Positions 10,091 to 20,639 of a stretch of 64,000 nucleotides of DNA are shown one piece after another. A program made the translations under genes and the position numbers. Each line of letters starts with the position of its first letter. Position 1 is the first letter of the stretch. A model generated the notes under the pieces. That model ran no database searches, had not been told where the DNA came from, and was given only the letters and a program-made list of their open reading frames with translations. Source of the DNA: Maylandia zebra (lineage: Eukaryota; Chordata; Actinopteri; Cichliformes; Cichlidae); NCBI RefSeq assembly GCF_041146795.1, contig NC_135184.1:5717467-5781466 (forward strand), given 5' to 3'.

Positions 10091-11391
10091 ACTCTAATAA
10101 ATGCTGCTTTAATATCCAACAGACTATTTTCCTTCCTCATCAGCAGCAAACAGCTCGACTGCGTCTGTGCATTTGTGTCCTCCATACTTGTTTCCACAGA
10201 CATCTCAGGCTTGATGCCACGATGCAGTGTAGAAACCCGACAACCCTCTGACTCATGTTCAAATGTTCAAGGACATTTCTCAGGATCATGTATGACCCCT
10301 TTTTGACATTTGGAATTTCATTAATAATATTTGTGTTTCTGAGTCATTTTTGTGGAGACTTCTGTCCAACGTAGTGTCCAAATGAAGCCTGAAGCTTTTC
10401 TTCACCCTCTTGTCAGATGGTCAGCAACAAAACTCTGTTCCAACCAATGTCTGATAAGAGATGAGACACAGCAGCTGAGCAAATGATCATTTCATGCTGA
10501 AGACATCCTCAGACAGAATTAAATACATACATAAACACAGCCTGGTGCCAATAACACAGCTAATGACACTGCTGTATCACTGGCTTTACTGATTAAAGAC
10601 CATATATGAAGGAAATCTTTGAACACAACAGAAAGTGACCTTTTAAACCTGCGACACTGATGCTGCATTCAAGGACCATTAAAAACATTTGAAAGGACTT
10701 AAGAACATGAAGAAAATGTGACTTGTTTCTCTGTAATGAAGCTGTTTTAGTGAAGAAAGTTGAAAGGTCACAGAGCGACTGCTGAATCTTCTGCTCTAAA
10801 CATGAACTCTGAACTTTGTGATGCTTCAGGAGGAAAACTGCTTCAGTTATTCTCTCAGATTAGTTTCATATTTTCTGCATCAGATTTGAGTGAGATCCTG
10901 GAATGAAGACAGAAGAGAAGACTTTGTTCAAAGTTTGATTTATAGTCAAACCTTCCAGTTTATTCACACAATAAAACATCAACACAATATATGAATTCAT
11001 TCATTAAAATCACAGTTTTTCCTCATTTGTTTGATGATTTTGACAAAAACAAACACAAACACACACACATGGTCTGCCATACTCATAAAGAGAAATGTCG
11101 ACATTTTTCAAGACAAATATTCCAGAAACATTTAGAGGATAGAGAAGTTTACATTTTCATGTGGAGAAATATTTTAGTAAATCAAAATGATGATGAGCAG
11201 TGATAGCCTCCATAAACAGTCACAGGAAAGATCTCCTTTAAAAACTCAGAAACATCAAGAGAAGAACTAGAAGATGTGGAGGTACCACCCATAATGTTTG
11301 ACTGACAGCTGATCTCTGTGCAGAAATGATGGAGAGAAAATAAAATGAAACTAAAATACAGATTTAAACCCACAATATGAAAGACTTCAGT
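10091..11391. other. TRIM module spacer and TRIM-1 3' UTR
   Basis: No gene is seen apart from the TRIM-1 3' untranslated region. The stretch is repeated nearly unchanged downstream of TRIM-2 (from about 19155), TRIM-3 (from 30028) and TRIM-4 (from 53560). Confidence 0.75.
10959..10964 (-). terminator. Poly(A) signal AATAAA, TRIM-1
   Basis: The minus strand has AATAAA about 430 bases after the TRIM-1 stop codon. The same hexamer is kept at 19676-19681, 30915-30920 and 54447-54452 after the other three TRIM genes, which supports use as the cleavage signal. Confidence 0.55.
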
Positions 11392-13038
11392 CTATTTGAG
11401 CTTAATCAACTCAGCAGTGTCTCCAATTCGCCAAAGCCAAATTCCAGCATAGAGCGGCTGAGTGAATGTGGTCTGGACTCTGTGGAGGAGAGTCATGGTT
11501 TCAGAGACGCTGTAGAAGGACAAAATACCTGCTCTGTGATCCAGGTACACTCCTACTCTGGAGGAACGAGGACCTGAGACAGGAGTTTGGATGTTGTTGT
11601 ACCGAAATGTATAACTGTTGTTGTTACAATCTAATGCCCAAGATTTGTCATTACGTCCAAATAAACATTCACTCCATCCTTTTCTGCTGATATTCTTGTA
11701 TGCGACTGCTACATAAACTCTCCCTCTCCACTCCACCTCCCAGTAACAACGTCCAGTCAGACTCTCTCTACTCAGGACCTGTTCATATCCAGTAAATCTG
11801 TCTGGATGATCAGAATAAGACTGTTGTTGTTTCATAAATGTTGCTTTTCTGTTCCCCTCTGATAATAACAGCTCTTTGTATGCTGTGTTTGGATCCAGTG
11901 TGATTTCACATGAATATTTTAAGAATTCAGCTCTGGTCTTTGGCTCTGGTTGTGACAGTAAAACATCCACTTCAGTGACTGTCAGTGAGATGTTTGTCCA
12001 TTCCTCTCTCAGAATGTCCTGTAGTTTATCTCTGACCTCTGACACAGCTGCTGTCACATCCTCAAAGTAGCTCAGAGGACGGATATTGATGCTGGATGAG
12101 TCTGTAGACTCACTGAGTGCTGACAGTGAGGGGTAGTTGTGTAGAAACTGGATGTGATCCTCTGTGTGTGAGAGCTGCTTCAGCTCAGCATCTTTCCTCT
12201 TCAGCTCAGTGATCTCCTGCTCCAGCTTCTCCTGAAGCTCTTTGACTCGACTCACTTCAGTTTCCTGCTGGGATCTGATCTGCTGCTTCACATCAGAGCT
12301 TCTTTTCTGGATGAGATGGATCAGCTCAGTGAAGATCTTCTCACTGTGCTCCACTGTTTGATCAGCAGACTGATTGATGGCCTCCACCTCCTGTTGAAGC
12401 AGCTTCACATCTTTCTCTCTGTCCTGGATTCTCTGCTGGATGTTTTGTCGACTCACCTCCAGCTCTCTCTGCCTCTCAGTCCTTTCTGCTGCAGCTGAGA
12501 CTGTGTCGTGGCCTTTATGTTCATCCACAGAGCAGAGATAACAGATACTCTGCTGATCAGTACGGCAGAACATCTTCATCACCTCATCATGACGAGAGCA
12601 GATGTTCTCCTGGAGCTTCTTGGAGGGCTCCACCAGCTTGTGTTTCTTTAATGGAGCCACATCATAATGAGGCTGAAGGTGTTTCTCACAGTAAGATGCC
12701 AGACAGAATAAACAGGACTTGAATGCTTTCATTTTTCTTCCAGTGCAGACATCACAGGCCACATCTTCAGGTCCAGCATAGCAGTGATCAGCAGGAGCAG
12801 TTTGGAGTCCAGTCTTCTTCAGCTCCTCCACTAAATCTGCTAACATGGTGTTTTTCATCAGGACAGGCCTCGCTGTGAAAGTCCTCCGGCACTGAGGGCA
12901 GCTGTAGATTTTCTTCTTTTCCTCTTCATCCCAGAAGCTTTTAATACAGTTCATGCAGTAGCTGTGTCCACAGGGAATAGTCACCGGATCCTTCAGTAGA
13001 TCCAAACAGACTGAACAGCAGATTTTTGTTTGATCCAT
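11392..13038 (-). CDS. TRIM-1: finTRIM/TRIM16-like RING E3 ubiquitin ligase (548 aa)
   Basis: A single-exon gene encoding RING, B-box 1, B-box 2, coiled coil and PRY/SPRY. The first RING cysteines lie in CCSVC, and all eight C3HC4 ligands are present, as are the zinc ligands of both B-boxes. The other three copies start at an ATG three codons upstream; here that codon is GTG (13045-13047), so translation probably starts at the ATG at 13036-13038, giving MDQTK. SPRY patches unique to this copy include AYKE, GYEQ, RKGWSECLFGR and the C-terminal GIWLWRIGDTAELIKLK. Family knowledge: RING-TRIM proteins transfer ubiquitin, dimerise through the coiled coil and recognise targets with SPRY loops; finTRIMs are fish-specific and linked to antiviral defence. 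The actual target is unknown. Confidence 0.92.
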   Translation of the reverse strand: MDQTKICCSVCLDLLKDPVTIPCGHSYCMNCIKSFWDEEEKKKIYSCPQCRRTFTARPVLMKNTMLADLVEELKKTGLQTAPADHCYAGPEDVACDVCTGRKMKAFKSCLFCLASYCEKHLQPHYDVAPLKKHKLVEPSKKLQENICSRHDEVMKMFCRTDQQSICYLCSVDEHKGHDTVSAAAERTERQRELEVSRQNIQQRIQDREKDVKLLQQEVEAINQSADQTVEHSEKIFTELIHLIQKRSSDVKQQIRSQQETEVSRVKELQEKLEQEITELKRKDAELKQLSHTEDHIQFLHNYPSLSALSESTDSSSINIRPLSYFEDVTAAVSEVRDKLQDILREEWTNISLTVTEVDVLLSQPEPKTRAEFLKYSCEITLDPNTAYKELLLSEGNRKATFMKQQQSYSDHPDRFTGYEQVLSRESLTGRCYWEVEWRGRVYVAVAYKNISRKGWSECLFGRNDKSWALDCNNNSYTFRYNNIQTPVSGPRSSRVGVYLDHRAGILSFYSVSETMTLLHRVQTTFTQPLYAGIWLWRIGDTAELIKLK

Positions 13039-13047
13039 TTGATTCAC

Positions 13048-14230
13048 GTGCTGTCCCGTTTCACCGTCTCTCAGTGACTGTCAGACAGTTTCACTTCCTC
13101 TGAACAGAAACAACCTCTGTGCTCTGAAGGGAAACAGATCTCTGCTCTTGTTCACCTCCTACAGGAAATGAGGCTCACCAGCAACTGCATTTACACCATG
13201 TTGTTTAGACCCATCCTGATACAGACACATCTGTGAAGGGAGGCACTAAAGAAATATTCTTACAGAGCGACCAAGAGCCAATCACATGATGCAGGGTGTG
13301 GTATGTTTGGTTACAACATGCAGTAACAAGTCTGACCCAGGCAAACTGGTTTAACTGGTTTAAACTGTTAAAATTAGTTTCAACTGGGTCAGCCCAGTTT
13401 CACTTTTCTTGAGTTATGACAGTCAACACTCAGTGAGTTCATTTTATATTTCAAAAAGTTCAGCAAAGTTTAGGATGCTGTGATGAATAAAAATAAATCA
13501 AACTTTATATTTTGACATTTTCTAATCTTAGTTCATTCTCACACTTACAGAATGATGCATGGGAACAACTGACTCCACTAAATCAAACCTATGTTCAAAT
13601 GAGATTATGATCATTAAATAGTAACAAATATTTAAATTTAGCAACAACAAATGCAGATCGGTCCACAATGTTTACAAAAACAAACAAACAAGCATTATTT
13701 TGTAGTTTTTCCTGTGTACACAGTCACAGTGGATTTTCAATGAAAACATCAAGATGTGCTTGAAATGCAAACTTTCAAGTTTAATTCAGGGTTTTAGTAA
13801 AATTTTGCCTGAACTGTTTAGTAATTTTCCACAAAGTGTCCATGTCAGTAATTCATTCAAATGTATTTTGGTCTTAAACTGATCCAGTAAATGTAACTTT
13901 TTCTCACGTACTTAATCGAGTATTTTAGTTGTTTAACTGTCATTATAACTAAACTGAACATCCAAAGCTTTTCTCACTGCAGTTTTGTTGTGCAGTTATA
14001 GCAGCACTTTGAATCATCCACAGGTTTATAGAACTGTCTGTTGAATTGTTGTTTTGTTTGGTGCAATGCTTGCTTTTATTTAAATATTGATGATAATTTG
14101 ATATATTTGATTATTTATTACTGGTGCAAACAATTCATTTCTTCATGGTGCAAATATATAGTAGACTCAGGAGTTTAACTCAGTTTTCTTGGCCTTTGTT
14201 TATCGTTCATTTAAAATCTTAATGGGTAAA
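13048..14230. other. TRIM-1 5' flank
   Basis: No gene. The first ~280 bases match the upstream regions of all the other TRIM genes. The rest resembles the distant flank of TRIM-4 (parts of 59140-60850). The last 190 bases match 22660-22850 and 33370-33560. Confidence 0.7.
13089..13098 (-). promoter_or_regulatory. ETS/IRF composite element upstream of TRIM-1
   Basis: The minus strand reads GGAAGTGAAA, an exact match to the ETS-IRF composite consensus GGAANNGAAA and close to an interferon-stimulated response element. It lies about 50 bp upstream of the start and is conserved in the other three copies. Function is inferred. Confidence 0.45.
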
Positions 14231-14698
14231 TCAGAATCAGAATACTTCATTAATCCCGAAGGAAATTAGGGTTACAGCAGGCAGCACGCTAATGGCGCAT
14301 GCACACTTACAAAGGAACCTTCTGACCAACTTTACACAAACATCACATTGGGGAGACATGTCAGAAAGGTAGGCTGATAGGAAAAAAACAACAAAAATAC
14401 ATAACATGAGGTAAGAGGAGGAGAAAAAAAACTCCACTCAGACTGAGCTCCTAGTGGGAGAACAGTTTGATAACAGAAAAAACACCTCAGCACAAAAAGC
14501 ACATGACTATCAATACACCATAGAAACACAAGACAAGCAACAGGGGCGGGTAAAGGGTAAGAGAGAGCCGGTGTAGACAGCGCATCCGGTCCTGCAGCAT
14601 GTCTGCGCTGGTCCAGTCGACTGCCATCTGCCCCGGTAGGGCACAAGCATCGAAGGCGTTTGGAAACGGAGGGGGGATCAGTGTGTGCATATCAGTGT

Positions 14699-14735
<37 letters not shown>

Positions 14736-14816
14736 TGAGACAGTGTCCTTCGCCCTGCCAGGCTAAGTAAACAGTCTTCCAGCCAACCCAGGTGGCCTTG
14801 CATGGAATGGGGGGAA
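14231..14816 (-). mobile_element. LINE 3'-end fragment with (GT)n
   Basis: Begins with a CAGAATCAGAATACTTCATT tail and the ATCCCGAAGG motif that mark LINE 3' ends in fish genomes, read here on the minus strand. A (GT)n tract lies at about 14700-14734. No coding part remains. Confidence 0.5.
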
Positions 14817-14826
14817 CAGTCTAAAC

Positions 14827-14872
14827 ACAGTTACCATATTGTAACTGTATACAGTTACAATATGGTAACTGT
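14827..14872. repeat. Perfect 46-bp palindrome
   Basis: Two 23-base arms with no spacer, centred at 14849/14850 on CTGTATACAG. Each arm also contains its own small inverted repeat, CAGTTAC...GTAACTG. It directly abuts the next palindrome. Confidence 0.95.
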
Positions 14873-14930
14873 AAATCTGTCTCATACAAAAACATGCTGT
14901 ATACAGCATGTTTTTGTATGAGACAGATTT
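14873..14930. repeat. Perfect 58-bp palindrome
   Basis: Two 29-base arms with no spacer, centred at 14901/14902 on GCTGTATACAGC. It begins at the base after the previous palindrome ends. Confidence 0.95.
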
Positions 14931-16665
14931 GTAACAGAGGCCTTGCTCTCAGTAAGTTTGAAGTCATTTCCTGATTTGTTTTGTAATCTCTGCTCTTTCT
15001 GTATTCTGCTCAGTTTGAATGCTTTGTCAGCAAAACAGATAACAAGTGAACAATTTTGAATAACAAACTGTAGCATGCACTAATATTACACATCTCCAAA
15101 CAACAATCCACTGAGACCATGAACTCCACTTCTTTGAAGCAATCTTCTTCTTTTTGGCATGAAAAAGAAAGAAGAAACAGCACGAGCTGCTTTGATCTAC
15201 CAAAAGGAAAAAACAAGATATCTGAGGTGAAATCAGTCAGGTGAAATAATTAAGATATAAACAGTAATTCAATGCAATGTCTCAGGTAGCTTAGTCTGTT
15301 ACAACTGTTGATAAAAACTAAACAAATTAACACAGTGTCAGGGAACTGTTGTGTGGGAACTAGTCGCTTTTATGTCTGCAGTCATTTAACTTCCATCTAT
15401 TCATTTAACTTAGGGGGAAGAAATGTCAGGTTGGTGCAGGCTGGTTAGGTGCATTTGGTCCTCTGTTGTTGTAATTAGATGAGTTGGTTCACTTTGTGGC
15501 TCAGCTGTATGTGGGGTTATATCTTGGGCTGGGTATCGATTTTGATTTCTACAATCATTTTGATTCCAATTCACAAGGTCCCGATTCGATTCAATCACCA
15601 TTTCGATCCAATTTTGACTCAGCATATGAAGATTACGTGATGCTGCTGAAGTGAAGCAGAGCAAAGGTACAGAGGTTTTACTAGAGACACAGCTAAGCGT
15701 TTTGCAATTTGGCATCATTTTAAAAAGTTTAGATTTCTTCAGTATTGAACAACCGAAATGAGGCTTTTTTGTCAGAGGTTATTTCATAAAAACAGCACCT
15801 GACAGCGCTGTACACAACGGTAGACTGGTGCATAATAAGCAAGTGAATAATGCAGAGAACAGATTTGAGATGGGAAACTGTTCTTGAAGTACACTGAGAG
15901 AGAGAGAGAGAGCTGTGCAGGAGGTGTGATTTTACCCTGGTGGAACCAAAACAGCAAAGGTAGGAGGGATTTTATGATGATGTTCATCAAATGTGAAGCA
16001 GTTTTGATCTTCTTTGCTGCTCGTTCAGTGAATTTTGGTCAGAGAGTGACAAAACCTGCAGCTTCAGAAAATGTGAGATGTCAGCATTCAGCCCCGACAA
16101 TGTGTCTGTGTACGTGCCATCGGGTGAACGATCCACGCTTTGTGTTTACATCTTTGTGCTGAATCTGTTTAGCTGCTCTCACTTGCTGTAGGTTGCCTCC
16201 TCAAGTGGCCGGTCTCCACCATCACTGCAGTGAAGCCTGTTCATTTAATTAATGTTTGCTAATAAAGTGTTTTCATTCACGGTTCTGTGTTGACAGCCCT
16301 GCTATCTAAGGAGTTTCTTTTCTGCAGCTCTACATTTGCAGTTATTTTGTCTAAACTTTGTTTTATGAAACTGACCTTCCTCACCTCTGACCTTTCACAC
16401 ATAGTGGTCACTACAGTGGACAGCTATTCAAAGGCTGTTTTCTTGTATTTGTGTCAGTGTTGATGATATACTTGCACATAACCACAACACACAGTGTCAA
16501 ATTCACAAGTTGAAACATATGTTGTCCACCTAAGTGGACATGTAAAAAACTCTTTGAAAACTACGTTTAAAAAACTCAAGTTCAAAAATCTTTTTTTCAT
16601 GACTAAAGATGAATAAAAATACTCAAGAAAACAATCATGAGTGAGGTTGTCATAATTCATCCATG
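14931..16665. other. Spacer with little recognisable content
   Basis: No supported gene. A run at about 15523-15620 (GGGCTGGGTATCGATT and a following GATTCGATT) resembles one end of a hAT-type element with no partner end found. A short (GA)n lies at 15895-15912. Confidence 0.5.
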
Positions 16666-16986
16666 GTAAATGGCCTGTATTTGTATAGCGCTTTACTAGT
16701 TCCTAAGGACCCCAAAGCACTTTACACTACATTCACCCATTCACACACCCATTCACACACTGGTGATGGCAAGCTACATTGTAGCCACAGCCACCCTGGG
16801 GCGCACTGACAGAGGCGAGGCTGCCGGACACTGGCGCCACCGGGCCCTCTGACCACCACCAGTAGGCAACGGGTGAAGTGTCTTGCCCAAGGACACAACG
16901 ACCGAACAGAATCGGAAGGTTTGCTCGAACCGGCAACCTTCCGATTACAAGGCGAACTCCCAACTCTTGAGCCACGATCGCCCCCA
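16666..16986 (-). mobile_element. tRNA-derived SINE, minus orientation
   Basis: About 320 bp matching the element at 51540-51850 in the opposite orientation. The minus strand carries A-box-like GTGGCTCAAGAGTTGG and a B-box-like motif, a conserved body, and a 3' end with AAAGCGCTATACAAATACAG-like sequence. The insert is flanked by TCATCCATG at 16657-16665 and 16987-16995, a clean target-site duplication. Confidence 0.85.
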
Positions 16987-16995
16987 TCATCCATG

Positions 16996-18916
16996 AAAGG
17001 ATTAATAACGAGCCCGTGTGCCTTTTGTAACTGTTACGTTTGCACTGGCTATTGTAACCTCTCCTGGGGTGTAACTTCCTCCCCAGGTGGCGCTGTCAAC
17101 ACCATCTAGTTGCCTTTACCTGTTTTCCACCTTTGTGCCACCACATTTGCATATGTCTCTATCAATTAAGTCTGATTTGAGGTCTGCCATATTTTAAATT
17201 CAGCTATTTCTCTCAGAAATTTGGGATCTAAATGACAAATCTGTTATACTGTCACTGTTTAGTGCAAATGACTCATTGGGACATATAAAATTACAAATTT
17301 TAAAATTTTTATTAAATCGCATCACCTGATATTGAGTGTCCAAGAATATCAAACCTGTAAAAATTGTTTACGGTCAGAATTTATAAAAACTAATTGTAAG
17401 TAAATTCAAACACGTGAGCTTTTCTTTGTGTTGAATATCAACACTTAAGACTGTGAACTTTACTTTAGAACAAACAACAACTGAGTTGAGTTTTCTTTAT
17501 GTTACATTGTAAATATGTTAGGTTATGCTGGCATTAGGTATTTTCTGTTCTGCAGCAGTTTGCCCTCTAGTGGTTGTTTTTGTGTATTTTTTTTACTCTG
17601 TAAGATCGAGCCAGAGGCAGTTTCACCTCCATTAATCTGTTGCCATCCATGCCTTCACAAGCTGATAAACGGCATCATCTGTGAGTAATATTGTTTGTTA
17701 TCACTGAGACAACTTGTGTGCATTATTATTTGTTGTGAAGGCGTGATATAGTTTGTAGTTAGAATTTAATTTGAATGCATGTATAACCTAAGCTAGTGAG
17801 GTTAAGCTAGCTCATATGTCATGTGGTTTCTTTAACGTTTTGATCATGAGTGTGATTTCATTTGATGTTTTATTCGGGCACTCACTAAGCAGATAAATAT
17901 TGTGCTCATATTTTTGAATATGTGTTTGTTATACTGTATATTGAGGCAACATTTTTATTGGTTTATTTCTGGTTTTGTCAACAGTTTCACACTTTTTCCT
18001 TATTAAATCATCCAACTCAACACATTGGCCTGTTCCCTGGATTTTGATTAGGAGAGTGTTTAGCTGTCTGTATAGCTGAGTCTACGTTCACGAGGACAAC
18101 GCTTAGTGAGGACAGAACATAGGTTCTGGTGTTTAGTATTAGTTAGGGTTTAGTTGAGATTTAACCTAGTTTATGTTTCTCCTTCGTCTCCTTGTTTGAG
18201 TCTCTTTCTGTTTTTTTCCATGTGTTATCTCCTCGTCTATAGGTTCCCTTTGTGTCTCGCTCCCTCTGTCTCGTGTCAAGCTTGCGTGTCCCAGTTCATG
18301 TCTCAATGTTTCCTGTTTTATTGTGGATTCTGTTCCATAATCAGTGTGTTTAGTTGTACTTTCCCTGTGGCGTTCAGGTACATTTGTGTCAGCTGTGTTT
18401 CCACTTCCCTCATTACCCTTCTGTGTATTCATGTCCTCTGCCTTCCCCTGTTCTTTTTCAGGTTGTGTGTTTTCTCCATGTCAAGTCACGTCTGGTCACA
18501 ACGTTTTATTTCTACTTCTCAGGTTCATGCTCATGTTTTTTTTCTTCATGTTCCGGTTCAGTTTCATGTTTCAGTCATCATAGTCATTTAGCTGCTCCCA
18601 GTTTAGTTTGTAGTTTAGTTTGTCCCAGGACGTTTTGCCTGAATTGTTTTCCATTTTTGACTTCAGCCCAAAAGAAACGGTTCACCTTTTTTACATGTTT
18701 TTTTTCTTTACTTATTTCTCTGTCTGCGTTTTCGGTCCACGTCATAACACTGTCATTCCAAATGTCTATTGATAACAAGAAAAACTTTTTAGTACACAAT
18801 CTAGATTTCTCCCCAACTTTAGAATCTGTCGGCTTTGTCTGCTGGTCTGAAGTCAATAAACCACAAGAAAGATGATTTTAGTCATTTTATTTGCATCGTG
18901 CAGTTTGACTGTGTCC
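16996..18916. other. AT- and T-rich spacer, possible decayed LTR
   Basis: No supported gene. The pyrimidine-rich stretch from about 18050 to 18750 resembles in texture the solo LTR at 27482-28122, but termini and target duplication were not found. Open frames here are low-complexity. Confidence 0.4.
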
Positions 18917-19140
18917 ATTCAATTAAACTTTATTTATGTAGCGTCAAATCACAACAAAAGTCGCCTCAAGGTGCATTATATTGTAAGGTAAACCCTACAA
19001 TAATACATACAGCGAAAAACCCAACAATCATATGACCTCCTATGAGCAAGCACTTAGGGAACAGTGGGAAGGAAAAACTCCCTTTTAATACGAAGAAACC
19101 TCCGGCAGAACCAGGCTTAGGGAGGGGCGGGGCCATCTGC
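18917..19140. repeat. Dispersed fish repeat (retroelement tail)
   Basis: Contains AACTTTATTTATGTAGCGTC, a run of AAAACCC and GGGAAGGAAAAACTCCC, features of a very common fish interspersed repeat. A related but divergent piece lies at about 42249-42345. It ends just before the TRIM-2 module begins at 19155. Confidence 0.55.
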
Positions 19141-19675
19141 TATGACCAATGACATTCCAACCAATGTCTGATAAGAGATGAGACACAGCAGCTGAGCAAA
19201 TGATCATTTCATGCTGAAGACATCCTCAGACAGAATTAAATACATACATAAACACAGCCTGGTGCCAATAACACAGCTAATGACACTGCTGTATCACTGG
19301 CTTTACTGATTAAAGACCATATCTGAAGGAAATCTTTGAACACAACAGAAAGTGACCTTTTAAACCTGCGACACTGATGCTGCATTCAAGGACCATTAAA
19401 AACATCTGAAAGGACTTAAGAACATCAAGAAAATGTGACTTGTTTCTCTGTAATGAAGCTGTTTTAGTGAAGAAAGTTGAAAGGTCACAGAGCGACTGCT
19501 GAATCTTCTGCTCTAAACATGAACTCTGAACTTTGTGATGCTTCAGGAGGAAAACTGCTTCAGTTATTCTCTCAGATTAGTTTCATATTTTCTGCGTCAG
19601 ATTTGAGTGAGATCCTGGAATGAAGACAGAAGAAAAGACTTTGTTCAAAGTTTGATTTATAGTCAAACCTTCCAG

Positions 19676-19681
19676 TTTATT
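19676..19681 (-). terminator. Poly(A) signal AATAAA, TRIM-2
   Basis: Same hexamer and context as after TRIM-1. Because of the hAT insertion it lies about 960 bases past the stop codon instead of about 430. Confidence 0.5.
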
Positions 19682-19854
19682 CACACAATAAAACATCAAC
19701 ACAATATATGAATTCATTCATTAAAATCACAGTTTTTCCTAATTTGTTTGATGATTTTGACAAAAACAAACACAAACACACACACATGGTCTGCCATACT
19801 CATAAAGAGAAATGTCGACATTTTTCAAGACAAATATTCCGGAAACATTTAGAG

Positions 19855-20380
19855 CAGGGGTGCTCACACTTTTTCCGCATGTGAGCTACTTATAAAATGA
19901 CCAAGTCAAAATGATCTACCCACTACAAAAATCCAAAACATATACTTATTTATAAATATATTGAGGATTCTTTATATCTACAATGTATATACATGCATAA
20001 CCGCAATATCCAATATTTCACAACACAATTAACTATGTAAATTTTTTGTCATTACCTGAGTTTACTCTGATGACTTGCACTGAATTGAATCAGCCAGGGA
20101 TGCATAGTCCGGACAGTAGCTGCTGACGGCCAGGTTTAAGAGAAAAAACCGAGAGCTAAAAATTGGAGTTAACTCGCTGACTAGCTTGTCAGTTTTACTA
20201 CACTTCGCGCCGCTGTTTGCGCATGCGCAGCGACCTAAGCGTCAGAAAAAATCTGATGTCATCTGACTGGCTTCCCTGTATCAATCAAGTGACGGGATGG
20301 ATGATAGGCTGGCATCTATTTTTTTAATGCCATGCGATCTACCAATACTACCTTTGCGATCGACGTATTGAGCACCCCTG
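19855..20380. mobile_element. Non-autonomous hAT element (526 bp) in the TRIM-2 3' region
   Basis: Terminal inverted repeats CAGGGGTGCTCA and TGAGCACCCCTG, flanked by an exact 8-bp duplication ATTTAGAG (19847-19854 and 20381-20388). Sister units show the uninterrupted site. No transposase. It sits about 260-790 bp past the TRIM-2 stop, upstream of the poly(A) signal, so it would lengthen the TRIM-2 3' UTR. Confidence 0.95.
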
Positions 20381-20639
20381 ATTTAGAGGATAGAGAAGTT
20401 TACATTTTCATGTGGAGAAATATTTTAGTAAATCAAAATGATGATGAGCAGTGATAGCCTCCATAAACAGTCACAGGAAAGATCTTTAAAAACTCAGAAA
20501 CATCAAGAGAACAACTAGAAGATGTGGAGGTACCACCCATAATGTTTGACTGACAGCTGATCTCTGTGCAGAAATGATGGAGAGAAAATAAAATGAAACT
20601 AAAATACAGATTTAGACCCACAATATGAAAGACTTCAGT

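Noticed and set aside
11377-12498. Plus-strand open frames opposite TRIM-1 (and the same set opposite the other TRIM genes)
   Set aside because: They are antisense shadows of the TRIM coding exons, repeated because the genes are duplicated.
18154-18875. Open frames of 145-173 codons rich in F, S, C and V
   Set aside because: The stretch is pyrimidine-rich, LTR-like DNA; the peptides are low-complexity and lack domains.
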